The position numbers and the translations under genes were made by a program. A model generated the notes under the pieces. It was not told where the DNA came from. It was given only the letters and a program-made list of their open reading frames with translations, and did no database searches. From Bacteroides sp. An322 (GTDB taxonomy: Bacteria; Bacteroidota; Bacteroidia; Bacteroidales; Bacteroidaceae), in assembly GCF_002161765.1 (NCBI RefSeq), contig NZ_NFIN01000004.1:1-64000 (forward strand): a DNA stretch of 64,000 nucleotides, read 5' to 3'. Positions 16,236 through 24,704 of the stretch are shown piece after piece. How positions within the stretch are numbered: position 1 is the stretch's first letter; the number at the start of each line of letters is the position of its first letter.

Positions 16236-16422
16236 TCAGTTTCCTTATTTGTCGTGATAAATCCAGTGTCGTCGTGCTGAGGTCGTCATACAGGGTCTTG
16301 TACGTGTCCTCGCGTTCCTTCTTGTTGCGGGCGTTGAACGTGCGGCGTGATGCCAGCCACGTAACCAGCCCGGACAGGAATCCGGACGGCAATGCCCACA
16401 TCAGTATGTCCAATATCGTCAT
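15997..16422 (-). CDS. Rz-like inner-membrane spanin subunit
   Basis: About 141 aa from the ATG at 16,422. One N-terminal transmembrane helix (ILDILMWALPSGFLSGLVTWLA) is followed by a basic stretch, a coiled coil (about residues 38-72) and a Cys-rich patch CYACRYVDRC. This is the Rz plan. The C-terminal 65 residues overlap the lipoprotein gene in another frame and are of low complexity, as in embedded Rz/Rz1 pairs. The ORF is open further upstream, but that part has no coding character and overlaps the endolysin stop region. Confidence 0.6.
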   Translation of the reverse strand: MTILDILMWALPSGFLSGLVTWLASRRTFNARNKKEREDTYKTLYDDLSTTTLDLSRQIRKLNEKIINHETAIRKCYACRYVDRCPAVIFLRQQKVQQPNSRPLGQPQCERNRANGLRAGPEADGGAEGECGTMDTAAEPS

Positions 16423-16435
16423 AGCCCGCTCCTTA

Positions 16436-16837
16436 TTACAATAATTCCCACCCTGCCCGGATGTCCGCCGTCTGTGCCGGTATGCCGTTCTCCACTTCGC
16501 TGATGGCTGCCGCAAAGGCGGTCATCGTGTCGCGGTCGTCCGTGTCCGGCTCGTAGGTGGAAGGCACCTGCATCTTCTGGCATACAGCCGTGATGTAGGC
16601 GGCGGTGTTGTTCTCGTGTTCGGGCGCCCAGCGCCGGATGAAGTCGGCGACGGTGCGGCACCCGTGTTTCTGACGGTAGGTCTGCAGCGTGCGTATCAGG
16701 GCGCGGTAGCCGTGCGCCATGTCGGTGAACTGGCAGAACTGCCCGTCGGTCTGTTCGGGGCGCAGCCCCTTCCACTTGTCACCCGACAGGCGGATGTTTC
16801 CGGGGTTGCAGTTGCGTATGCCTCTTGGTTGTGCCAT
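16436..16837 (-). CDS. endolysin, phage lysozyme-like (P5-type muralytic protein)
   Basis: 133 aa. The N-terminus reads MAQPRGIRNCNPGNIR; the NPGNIR motif marks the phage-associated muralytic family related to PRD1 P5 and similar particle lysozymes. It continues with QF..F.DM.HGYRAL and helices expected of a lysozyme-like fold. It probably cleaves peptidoglycan glycan strands. No signal peptide is present, so export would need a holin. It lies between the capsid gene and the spanin genes. Confidence 0.75.
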   Translation of the reverse strand: MAQPRGIRNCNPGNIRLSGDKWKGLRPEQTDGQFCQFTDMAHGYRALIRTLQTYRQKHGCRTVADFIRRWAPEHENNTAAYITAVCQKMQVPSTYEPDTDDRDTMTAFAAAISEVENGIPAQTADIRAGWELL

Positions 16838-16856
16838 GGCTGTTCCTCCTTACTTA

Positions 16857-18026
16857 TCATGCTGTTTCTTCTTCCTCTTCTTCTCCGCCGCCTCCCTGTG
16901 TGCCTTTAGCGGCCTCACGGCGCACCTGTGCCCAATTCTTGTCGGAAGCAGCCGAGGCGTCTGAAGTCTGCGACGTGCTTCCGTCGTAACTGTAGATGGC
17001 TCCGATGGCTTCCATCTTCTTGGGCAATACGATATAGTAGTGGCGGAAGTTCACCTCGTTCTGCTGATAATCGGGATTTGTAACAGCATCCCGGTAATAC
17101 ATCTTCGTGCTTCCTTGCGCACGGAACACGCGCTTCGTGTAGAAGCAGAAAGACGCCTGGAAGTCAGTTTCTGTCGGGGTGGCGTTCACTGCAAGCTTCA
17201 CGCCGTTCTTGTTGAAGTAGGGGCAGTTCTCAAACTCGTATACCTCAAACCCGTACATGTTGGCTATCTTACCCGATGTGTAGTTGTAATACTGGTCACG
17301 GAACTTCTGGTCGTCTTCCAACAGGTCGTTCACATGGTCACTGCAGAGCACCAGGCGCCTGCCGGATGCCGGTATCTGCAGCGCGTCCAGCTTGCGCTTT
17401 AAGGCGATGATATCCTTACGGGTACATTTCTTGCGCCCTCCGTCCGTTTCTCCTGATGTAGGGGCTACCGGGGTCTTCTCCGTGTTGCTGTACGGTGCCA
17501 GTGCATGTGCCGCCTTTTTCAGCTTGCCGATGGTGATAGCCTCTCCATGGCGCTCGATCACGCTGCCCATCTTGTCATAGGAGATGGCGAACAGCTCGTC
17601 ATCCGACACGGGTGTCTTCTTGGTCTGGAACTTGTCGAGCCCCAAGGCGATATCCCCGTCTTCCAAGGTCTGTGCGGCAATAGGATATGTCGTGTTATTG
17701 ATCAGCACGTCGGGATCGCCGCCCACGTCTACCAGATGCACCACCTCGTTTTTTACAGCCGCCGAATAGTCGGATACGCCGTCCAGCCACGAGGCGGTCA
17801 GACCGCCGCGCAAGCGCTTGACCAGTTCACCTGTCCATACTTCAGTATAGACACCTTCCAAAGCAGCCCCTTCGGGCAGGAACTTGCCTAACGCCATCGG
17901 CAGGACAATTCCGACAACCGCACCGAAAGGTGCGGCATGCGGCACTCCGAGCAAGGCCAGGATAACAATGCTCATCAGCACATTCAATAATGTGCCGGTC
18001 GTGAATTTTACGATTTCCTTTCTCAT
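16857..18026 (-). CDS. major capsid protein with hydrophobic N-terminal extension
   Basis: 389 aa. From about residue 60 the sequence behaves like a major head protein: EVWTGELVKRLR, then a long mixed alpha/beta part with phrases such as GKIANMYGFEVYEF and FRAQGSTKMYYRDA. Position after the protease/scaffold gene supports this. Residues about 12-50 are strikingly hydrophobic (LLNVLMSIVILALLGV, FGAVVGIVLPMAL), which is unusual for a capsid subunit and may act as a cleaved or scaffold-like delta segment. The C-terminus ends in a run of acidic residues that may be exposed. Confidence 0.75.
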   Translation of the reverse strand: MRKEIVKFTTGTLLNVLMSIVILALLGVPHAAPFGAVVGIVLPMALGKFLPEGAALEGVYTEVWTGELVKRLRGGLTASWLDGVSDYSAAVKNEVVHLVDVGGDPDVLINNTTYPIAAQTLEDGDIALGLDKFQTKKTPVSDDELFAISYDKMGSVIERHGEAITIGKLKKAAHALAPYSNTEKTPVAPTSGETDGGRKKCTRKDIIALKRKLDALQIPASGRRLVLCSDHVNDLLEDDQKFRDQYYNYTSGKIANMYGFEVYEFENCPYFNKNGVKLAVNATPTETDFQASFCFYTKRVFRAQGSTKMYYRDAVTNPDYQQNEVNFRHYYIVLPKKMEAIGAIYSYDGSTSQTSDASAASDKNWAQVRREAAKGTQGGGGEEEEEETA

Positions 18027-18055
18027 TTTTCCAGTTTTTAATCAATGTTCAACAA

Positions 18056-19054
18056 TCATTTAAGTTCCGGACATTCGATGCCGTATTCTGCCTTATACAG
18101 GTGTTGGTACAGTTGCCGGTCGGTCTCACGTATCAATTTCAGTTCTTCGGCGGGCACCTCACTCAGTTTTTTCCAACCGCCGATGTTACTGTCCTTCCGG
18201 ACATTCCCGCCGCCCAATAAGACAGACGGTCTTACAGCCGCATGCATGGCGTCAAAGGTCAGTTTCAGGCTTTCCATGCCGATTTTTTTCCCCAGCTCGA
18301 TGAAGTGGGCTTTCCGTACCGCGTCGATTTTACCTGCAGCAACCGCTTCGTCCACTGCCGAGGCGATTCCGCTCAGGCGGAGCGTGTCGAGTTCCTTCCG
18401 CAAGTCTTCCTTTTCCGTGCGCAATGTGGCGTTCGCATTCTTGTAGCCCAACAGCAGGTTGATTTCCCGCTGCACTTCTGCCAACGTGGCGGAATCCGCC
18501 AGTCCCAGCATCAGGGCGATGGTTCTCAGTTGTTCGTTCATGCTTGTTCGATTTTTAAGATTTATGGATTCTTTTGTATTTGCTTCCAGCAAAGGCAAGG
18601 CGTCGCAGTCTTTCCCGGTTGCCAGCGTAAGCCGTTTTCCTCCGCGGCTCAGCACGATGGCGTCATCATTGCCTCCGATATCCACCATGCTCACCTCCAC
18701 CAGCTTCGCCCTCGTGACGGTGGGGCGCGTCTGTCCCGGTTTCATCTGCGCGGGGTCATCGCTGGTTTCTATGATGTCGAAGGCGGCGGAAGACATACGC
18801 AGGGTCCCTTTCTCATATTGTGCCTTTGCCACACGCGATTCCTCCAGTACCTCGTCGAAATAAGGTTCACCCGTGATTTCCCCATCCTCTATGCGCACGT
18901 CTTTCATGCACCCGATGATCCTTCCCCGGTAATGCATCCACAGCAATACGGGGTTGCGCAAGTATTGCTCTATGTCTACGCCATCGGTTCTGATCCACGT
19001 GCCGTAGCTGTTCAATGTCTCATTGGATATTCTGATACGTTTCATTCCACTCAT
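18056..19054 (-). CDS. prohead protease fused to scaffold (Mu gpI-like)
   Basis: About 332 aa from the ATG at 19,054 (the ATG at 19,045 is also possible; the ORF upstream is Cys-rich and not coding in character). The N-terminal 150 residues form the protease-like part: N.ETLNSYGTWIRTDG, LWMHYRG, a helix-strand region, and VEVSMVDIGGNDDA. Residues about 165-290 are a long coiled coil typical of a scaffold domain. The order protease/scaffold then capsid matches Mu I-T. It opens the leftward late operon. Confidence 0.75.
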   Translation of the reverse strand: MSGMKRIRISNETLNSYGTWIRTDGVDIEQYLRNPVLLWMHYRGRIIGCMKDVRIEDGEITGEPYFDEVLEESRVAKAQYEKGTLRMSSAAFDIIETSDDPAQMKPGQTRPTVTRAKLVEVSMVDIGGNDDAIVLSRGGKRLTLATGKDCDALPLLEANTKESINLKNRTSMNEQLRTIALMLGLADSATLAEVQREINLLLGYKNANATLRTEKEDLRKELDTLRLSGIASAVDEAVAAGKIDAVRKAHFIELGKKIGMESLKLTFDAMHAAVRPSVLLGGGNVRKDSNIGGWKKLSEVPAEELKLIRETDRQLYQHLYKAEYGIECPELK

Positions 19055-19227
19055 GTTTTGCAGCGAATTTAGTGCGGAGAGTCCGGAGCGGCAAAAAAGT
19101 GTGTAACGGTTGCATGCTATTGCGCAAGCCTTGCAGCATTGTCCGCAACCGTTGCACGCCTTTTTCCGGGTTTGACCAAAACGGCACAATTTTGTACCGG
19201 ATGATGTTTAACCGTTAATTAAAAGGC
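19055..19227. promoter_or_regulatory. divergent late promoter region
   Basis: This 173-base gap separates the two divergent late operons. It holds 8-bp inverted arms ACGGTTGC (19,106-19,113) and GCAACCGT (19,145-19,152), with the perfect palindrome TTGCGCAA at 19,120-19,127 between them, and further TTGCA repeats. This looks like a binding site for a phage late activator that would switch on head and tail genes together. No housekeeping TAnnTTTG element is placed properly for either side. Confidence 0.5.
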
Positions 19228-19698
19228 ATGGCAAAGAATGACACGAAACAGGAATTGGCAAGGGTGCTTTACCTTTCCGGCCTTCCGCAGGAGGATATCC
19301 TGCAGAAGGTGGATGTAAGCCGGCAGACGCTCAGCCGGTGGGTGAACACGCTTGGATGGAAGGAAATGAGGGCGGCACGGAGCATCACGCGCCCGCAGCT
19401 GGTCAACCGTCTGCTGGAATCCATCAACGCGCTGCTCGACAAGGCTGGCGAACCGGGGAACGAGGACATGCTGTCGGGTATCGGAGACAAGCTGGTGAAG
19501 ACCGCCACCGCCATCGAGAAGCTGGAGAAGAAATCGAACGTGGTGGACCGTGTGGACACGCTCATCGACTTCGAGCGGTGGCTGGAGGAAAACCGTGGTG
19601 GGTACCCCGGAATGACCGGCGAGACGTTCCGTTTAGTGAACCGCCTGCACAATGACTACCTGAACGCTATCTTCTCGCAGAAAGGGGGAAGTTTATGA
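19228..19698 (+). CDS. small terminase subunit
   Basis: The 156-aa protein has a helix-turn-helix near residues 16-42 (LPQEDILQKVDVSRQTLSRW) followed by long helices and a conserved ending in NDYLNAIFSQ. Mu-like phages of Bacteroidales have this type of DNA-recognition subunit. It is the first gene of the rightward head operon and overlaps the large subunit gene by 4 bases. Confidence 0.8.
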   Translation: MAKNDTKQELARVLYLSGLPQEDILQKVDVSRQTLSRWVNTLGWKEMRAARSITRPQLVNRLLESINALLDKAGEPGNEDMLSGIGDKLVKTATAIEKLEKKSNVVDRVDTLIDFERWLEENRGGYPGMTGETFRLVNRLHNDYLNAIFSQKGGSL

Positions 19699-21227
19699 CG
19701 GAACAGGAGCGGAAAGCGGCGATGTTGCGGTGGAAGGAACACTGCAGGCGGGTGGAACGGCTTACATCGGGGAATCGCACGGAAAGCGAGGCGGAGCGCA
19801 GGCGGAACATAGCCCGCGCCTTGAAGGACTACGCTTATTTCTGCCAAAGGTACCTGCCCCATTATTGCGAGTCCCCGAACGCGAAGTTCCAGAACGATGC
19901 CGCCCGTTATGTAATGGAGCATCCCAACATGCGCGCCGTGTTCAAGTGGCCCCGGGGACACGCCAAGTCCGTGCACCTGGATATCGGCATCCCGCTTTGG
20001 CTGAAGTTCAACGGGCAGTTGCATGTAATGGTGCTCGTGGGCAAGAGCGAGGACAACGCCGATGCCCTGTTAGGGGACCTGCAGGCGGAACTGCAGTCAA
20101 ACCAGTATATCACCGCCGATTTCGGCGAACAGTCGGGAAGCGGGATATGGCAGGAAGGGGAATTCGTTACCCGGGACAACTGCGCCTTTTTCTCGCGCGG
20201 ACGCGGGCAGTCGCCCCGAGGATTGCGTTTCCGCGAGATGCGCCCCGATTATATTGTGGTTGACGATTTGGACGATGACGAAATGTGCCGGAGCGAGGCA
20301 CGCGTGAGGGAGATGACCAAATGGGTAAAGGAGGCCCTCTTCGGATGTTTCGGCGGCAAGGGAGGCCGTTTTATCATGGTAGGGAACCTCATGAGCCGGA
20401 ACAGCGTGCTGCAGAAGATCATCGACAGCCCGACTGTCCATACCAGTTCGGTGAATGCTATTGACAAAAACGGGAATCCGTCGTGGCCCGAGCGCTACAC
20501 GGCGGAATACCTGCGCGGGCTGGAAGAATTCATGGGTTACCGCTCGTTCCAGAAAGAGTACATGAACAACCCCATTACCGAAGGGGCGGTGTTCCGTCAG
20601 GAATGGATACGCTGGCGCAGGATGCTCAAGCCGGGATATTATGAACAGATAGTGGCCTATATTGACCCGTCGTGGAAGTCTACCGGAAAGAATGACTATA
20701 AGGCCGTGGCGGTGATCGGGCGTCCGCGCCGGGGACTGAAGACGGCATCGCACAGGGAGCTTCACCTGCTCCGGGCTTTCTGCCGCCAGTGCTCAGTGGG
20801 CGAGATGGTACGGTGGGTGTACGACTTTTACGAGGATTTGCCGGAGGATGCCGCCGGGAACTTCTACATGGAAGCGAACTTCATGCAGGACACCATTCTT
20901 GACGAGTTCCAACGGGAAGGGGACAGCCGTGGGTACCAGCTTCCGTTGATGCCGGACAAACGTAAGAAACCCGACAAGTTCGCCCGTATCGAGGCGGTAA
21001 GTCCGTTGTGGGAGCGCGGATATTTCTATTATAACGAGAAGCTGAAAGACGACCCCGACCTGCGGACGGGCATCGAGCAGACCCTTGCTTTCGAACAGGG
21101 AAGCCGGGCGCACGACGATTTCCCCGATGCCTGCGAAGGGGCTGTGTACAAATTACAGAAACAGACACGCGAGGAGGCCTTCGTGCCAAGGATAGGCAGA
21201 AGGCAGCCTCCTAAAAATACATGGTGA
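19695..21227 (+). CDS. large terminase subunit (Mu gp28-like)
   Basis: 510 aa. The ATPase domain shows a Walker A variant FKWPRGHAKSVH near residue 78 and Walker B IVVDDLDDDE near 188. The nuclease domain begins near residue 320 with VAYIDPSW, followed by acidic residues at FYMEANFM and HDDFPDA. It drives DNA packaging into the prohead. In Mu-type phages it cuts beyond the phage ends, so packaged DNA carries host sequence. Confidence 0.92.
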   Translation: MTEQERKAAMLRWKEHCRRVERLTSGNRTESEAERRRNIARALKDYAYFCQRYLPHYCESPNAKFQNDAARYVMEHPNMRAVFKWPRGHAKSVHLDIGIPLWLKFNGQLHVMVLVGKSEDNADALLGDLQAELQSNQYITADFGEQSGSGIWQEGEFVTRDNCAFFSRGRGQSPRGLRFREMRPDYIVVDDLDDDEMCRSEARVREMTKWVKEALFGCFGGKGGRFIMVGNLMSRNSVLQKIIDSPTVHTSSVNAIDKNGNPSWPERYTAEYLRGLEEFMGYRSFQKEYMNNPITEGAVFRQEWIRWRRMLKPGYYEQIVAYIDPSWKSTGKNDYKAVAVIGRPRRGLKTASHRELHLLRAFCRQCSVGEMVRWVYDFYEDLPEDAAGNFYMEANFMQDTILDEFQREGDSRGYQLPLMPDKRKKPDKFARIEAVSPLWERGYFYYNEKLKDDPDLRTGIEQTLAFEQGSRAHDDFPDACEGAVYKLQKQTREEAFVPRIGRRQPPKNTW

Positions 21228-21652
21228 TTATGTTCATAACAGAAAATGACTACATACAGGTGTCCGCTGACGCGTTGAAAATACTCCAGCAGGCCACCGA
21301 GGAAAACCGTTGGACGGCCGAACGCCGGGCGATGGACCGTATCACAAGCTATCTGGACGGGCGCTATGACATGCGGCGGGCTTTCTCCGCCGAAGGGGAA
21401 GGTCGCAATTACGACCTGGTAGGGCTGGTCGCCGATTTCGCGCTTTACTTCATGGTGCTCAGCCTGCCGGGCAGGATGAATTACGAGATACGCAAGGAAC
21501 AGTTCGAAACCGGGATTTCTTTCCTTGAAAAAGTGCAGTCCGGAAAGGCCGTCATGGATTTGCCGGTATGTGAAGAAGAGGACGGGGAAGGCGGATCTTC
21601 CGTAAGTTCCGTACGTTATGGGTCGGAAAAAAGGAACAATTATATCTGGTAA
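21221..21652 (+). CDS. head completion protein, Mu gp36-like (DUF1320)
   Basis: 143 aa with the DUF1320 pattern: FITENDYIQVS at the start, AMDRITSYLDGRYD near residue 40, and LVADFALYFMVLSLPGR near 70. The C-terminal 30 residues are acidic and then Ser-rich. It lies between the terminase and portal genes and probably helps join head and tail. An internal ATG at 21,230 would avoid most of the terminase overlap. Confidence 0.75.
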   Translation: MVIMFITENDYIQVSADALKILQQATEENRWTAERRAMDRITSYLDGRYDMRRAFSAEGEGRNYDLVGLVADFALYFMVLSLPGRMNYEIRKEQFETGISFLEKVQSGKAVMDLPVCEEEDGEGGSSVSSVRYGSEKRNNYIW

Positions 21653-21657
21653 CGATT

Positions 21658-22905
21658 ATGGCAAAGAAACCGAGAATAGAATACCTTAACCGGATGCACC
21701 CTTCCGAGATGCGCCGGATAAAGGATATGAGCGTCAAGCTTCAGCTGCTGACAGAAGCCCTGACGCGCAAGGACCTGAATGACTGGCGGCGTGCCTGGCA
21801 GTGGGCCATCAATGTGGACAGCCCTAACCGCACGCGGCTTTTGAACATCTACACCGATGTGGATGCCGACCTGCACCTGACCGGATGTGTGCAGCAGCGC
21901 ATGGGGTTCGTTCTTAACAAAAGTTTCCGTATCTGCGATGCGAAAGGGAATGAGAAACCGGAACTGACGGAACTCTTCGAAGTCCCGTGGTTTAAGCGGT
22001 TCATGGAACTGTCCCTGCAGAGCATCTTCTACGGGCATTCGCTCATCGAGCTTGGGAAAGTGGCTGAAACGGAAGGAAAACTTTCATACAGTTACGTAAA
22101 TCTTATTCCTCGTACGCACGTCATCCCAGAATACGGGGTCATCGTCACGCACGAGAACGACACCTGGCAGACCGGCTACGACTACCGGCACAGCGACATG
22201 GCGGAGTGGTGCATCGAGGCGGGAGGCACACATGACCTCGGGCTATACCTGAAATGCGCCCAGCAGACCATTCCCAAGAAGAACATGTGCGCCTTCTGGG
22301 ACATGTTCGGGGAAGTGTTCGGAATGCCCCTGCGCGTGGCGACCACGACCAGCCGTGACCCGAAGGAATACGACCGCATCGAACGGATGCTGCGCGACAT
22401 GGGTGCCGCCGCTTACGGGCTGTTTCCTGAAGGGACCACCGTAGACCTGAAGGAATCGACCCGTGCCGACGCGTTCAACGTGTACGACAAACGCATCGAC
22501 CGTTGCAACTCGGAGCTTTCCAAAGGCATCCTTACCGTGACAATGACCATGGAGGACGGGGCGAGCCTCTCGCAAAGCCAGGTGCACCGCCAGATGCTCG
22601 AAAACCTGATACAGAAGGATGCCGACTTCATCCGCGACCTCGTGAACTGGCAGCTTATTCCCCGCATGATCCGCCACGGATTCCCGCTGAAGGGATTCCG
22701 CTTCTCGTGGGATGAATCGGTGGACTATACCCCCGAACAGCAGGTGGCATACGAACGGATGCTGCTGGAACGTTACGAGGTGGACCCGCAGTATTTCATC
22801 GAAAAGTACAATATGCCGCTGGTGAAAGGCAAGGAACGGGAAACGGCACAGCGGGAAAAGCAGAAGCTGGCCAGGCCAAAGGAGGGACACGCTTTTTTCG
22901 ACTGA
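21658..22905 (+). CDS. portal protein, Mu gp29-like (DUF935)
   Basis: 415 aa. The order of motifs fits the DUF935 portal family: a helical N-terminus, DADLHLTGCVQQRM near residue 70, an LIPRTHVIPEYG strand, then GMPLRVATT and the long clip and crown helices. The protein forms the ring through which DNA enters. Its last 40 residues are basic. The next gene seems to begin inside its end. Confidence 0.85.
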   Translation: MAKKPRIEYLNRMHPSEMRRIKDMSVKLQLLTEALTRKDLNDWRRAWQWAINVDSPNRTRLLNIYTDVDADLHLTGCVQQRMGFVLNKSFRICDAKGNEKPELTELFEVPWFKRFMELSLQSIFYGHSLIELGKVAETEGKLSYSYVNLIPRTHVIPEYGVIVTHENDTWQTGYDYRHSDMAEWCIEAGGTHDLGLYLKCAQQTIPKKNMCAFWDMFGEVFGMPLRVATTTSRDPKEYDRIERMLRDMGAAAYGLFPEGTTVDLKESTRADAFNVYDKRIDRCNSELSKGILTVTMTMEDGASLSQSQVHRQMLENLIQKDADFIRDLVNWQLIPRMIRHGFPLKGFRFSWDESVDYTPEQQVAYERMLLERYEVDPQYFIEKYNMPLVKGKERETAQREKQKLARPKEGHAFFD

Positions 22906-23024
22906 GCCCCGGTGACTACACGGGGCTGCACAGACGCTACGCCGAAACGCTGACGCTCGCTGCGGATGAAGATCCGGAAAGTACGGATACAGATTCCTTC
23001 AGCCTGGAAGCGGGGTTCACCCTG

Positions 23025-24200
23025 TTGATGGCGTGGCTGTGGCGGCAACGGGACATGTCTCCCGAAAGCCTCACGGCCGAAGAGGTGCAGCGGTTCATCC
23101 GTGCCCATGCCGGTGTGCTGGATCGCGCGGTGGACTCCGCCCTGCGCGAAACGCCACTGGACGACATCAGCGTACAACGGCTCAAGGAATCGAACTACGT
23201 ATTCTCCGGCATCAAGGTGTTCCACGAGCTGAACGAGGCGTTCCCCTCCCTGTTGGATGAAGAAGGAAGCCCAAAACCTTTTGAACGCTTTTTAAATGAC
23301 GTTCAAAAGGTGCATGAATCCTATAACGTGGACTACCTGCGCACGGAATACAACTTTGCGCATGCTTCCGCGCTGATGGCGGCACGATGGAAGAAGTTCG
23401 AGCGGGACGGCGAACGTTATTTGCTCCAGTACCGCACCATTGGCGATGACCGCGTACGCCGTACCCACCGGATGCTGCACAATATTACCTTGCCGGTAAC
23501 CAGCCCGTTTTGGGACAAATATTTCCCGCCCAACGGGTGGAACTGCCGCTGCACCGTGGTACAGGTACGCAAAGGGAAACATCCCGTATCCGATGAGCGC
23601 GAGGCGATGAACCTCGGCAGCCAGGCCACTGCCGGGAAGTATCAGGAGATGTTCATGTTCAACCCCGGCAAGCGCATGGCGACGTTTCCGGCATACAACG
23701 CCTATACCATCCGCAAATGCAATTCATGTCAGTGGCGGCCCGATAAGATGAAGCTGGCGGCGGACATTCCGGACAACGAATTATGTAAGGCGTGCAGGCT
23801 ACTTCAGGAGATGAAACGGGGGAATGCTGGGAATATCAGGCGTATGGCGAAACCTTTACAGGGAAGGACTATAGTACGTAAAGAACTGCCAGGACCTATT
23901 CTTATATCCGGAGCGTCACTGAAGGAATGGACAAACCAGCCCCACAAGCATTATTTTGCCAAGAACAAAATGCTGTTGGAAATAGAAAACATACTTTCAA
24001 AAGCTGATTACATCGGAGCGGTCGAATATCATAAAGACGGGGATAACAAGAAGGACGTGAAGCTGTCCCATATATTCGAATGTGAAGTATCAGGAGAAAA
24101 AAGCTGGATTATTGTCAGGGAATACAAATGGGGAGAAATAGTGCTCCACAGCATATCCGCCAGCTTTGAGAAAATAGCAAAAGGCATAAAGAAAGAGTAG
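23025..24200 (+). CDS. MuF/gp30 head morphogenesis protein with C-terminal nuclease-toxin-like domain
   Basis: At least 391 aa. Residues about 90-190 carry the MuF signature, ending in PPNGWNCRCTV near residue 185. From about residue 280 a separate domain starts: GASLKEWTNQPHKHYFAKN, then strands VKLSHIFECEV and SWIIVREYKWGEIVLHSIS. This layout resembles the barnase/EndoU/ColicinE5/RelE-like (PBECR) nuclease domains found behind MuF in temperate phages. The code for this tail is visibly AT-richer than the rest of the gene. The listed start is a TTG with an ATG next to it; the frame is open and coding-like upstream (SPGDYTGLHRRYAETLTL) as far as the portal end near 22,880, so the true start is probably earlier. 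Confidence 0.75.
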   Translation: MMAWLWRQRDMSPESLTAEEVQRFIRAHAGVLDRAVDSALRETPLDDISVQRLKESNYVFSGIKVFHELNEAFPSLLDEEGSPKPFERFLNDVQKVHESYNVDYLRTEYNFAHASALMAARWKKFERDGERYLLQYRTIGDDRVRRTHRMLHNITLPVTSPFWDKYFPPNGWNCRCTVVQVRKGKHPVSDEREAMNLGSQATAGKYQEMFMFNPGKRMATFPAYNAYTIRKCNSCQWRPDKMKLAADIPDNELCKACRLLQEMKRGNAGNIRRMAKPLQGRTIVRKELPGPILISGASLKEWTNQPHKHYFAKNKMLLEIENILSKADYIGAVEYHKDGDNKKDVKLSHIFECEVSGEKSWIIVREYKWGEIVLHSISASFEKIAKGIKKE

Positions 24201-24307
24201 CAAGGAAGCCCATACATTCCTGAACTACAAATCAGGCGCGGTACTTCAATGCTACCCATTGCAAATATACGGTTTAATATTTAAATATCAAACAAATGAG
24301 GCGGTAT

Positions 24308-24517
24308 TTATTTTCTTACACACTCACGCAGTGTCTCCAGCAGGAAACGCACGTTGGTCACGTCATTCACGTTCTGTTCGGTGGAGCACCCCTGGGTGGG
24401 GTCAAGGTAGCTCACTGTGGCGGTGAACAGTATATTGTCGAGCGATTCACCCAACTCTTCGGGGCTGACCGTGCTGAACAGCCGCTGCATTTCTTCGAGA
24501 TTATATTGCTGTGCCAT
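24308..24517 (-). CDS. small protein of unknown function
   Basis: A 69-aa acidic, helical protein (NLEEMQRLFSTVSPEELGESL). It is transcribed against the head genes and is 3 bases downstream of a KilA-N-like fragment. No family is recognised. Because it directly follows, on the opposite strand, a gene with a toxin-like tail, it could be an immunity or regulatory protein, but that is only a guess from position. Confidence 0.5.
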   Translation of the reverse strand: MAQQYNLEEMQRLFSTVSPEELGESLDNILFTATVSYLDPTQGCSTEQNVNDVTNVRFLLETLRECVRK

Positions 24518-24520
24518 ACG

Positions 24521-24682
24521 TCAGCCCTCCTTTCCGTCAAGTTCGACAACCTGTTTCCCCTTTCCATACGACTTCGCCATCTGGGTGAGGTTTACCATGC
24601 AGTTGTTAACACCCTGGCGGGACACCGCCACTTCGTTTCCCTCGATGTTGAGGATTTCAATCAAATTCTTTTTGTCGGTCAT
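24521..24682 (-). CDS. mini KilA-N-like protein (53 aa)
   Basis: The reading frame gives 53 residues starting MTDKKNLIEILNIEGNEVAV and containing VNLTQMAKSYGKGKQV. The phrase VNLTQMAKSYGK matches the beginning of KilA-N domains, which bind DNA in phage regulators, but the rest of the domain is missing. It is either a truncated relic or a mini-regulator. It ends 3 bases before the next gene, so the two are co-transcribed. Confidence 0.55.
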   Translation of the reverse strand: MTDKKNLIEILNIEGNEVAVSRQGVNNCMVNLTQMAKSYGKGKQVVELDGKEG

Positions 24683-24704
24683 GTTAATAAGAATTTATAC
24701 GGTA

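Noticed and set aside
16422-16515. Upstream extension of the Rz-like gene
   Set aside because: The extra 31 residues are Arg-rich, overlap the endolysin gene and precede a better ATG with a membrane helix right after it.
19055-19189. 45-residue N-terminal extension of the protease/scaffold gene
   Set aside because: Cys-rich and covering the late regulatory palindromes; the ATG at 19,054 starts the family-like sequence.
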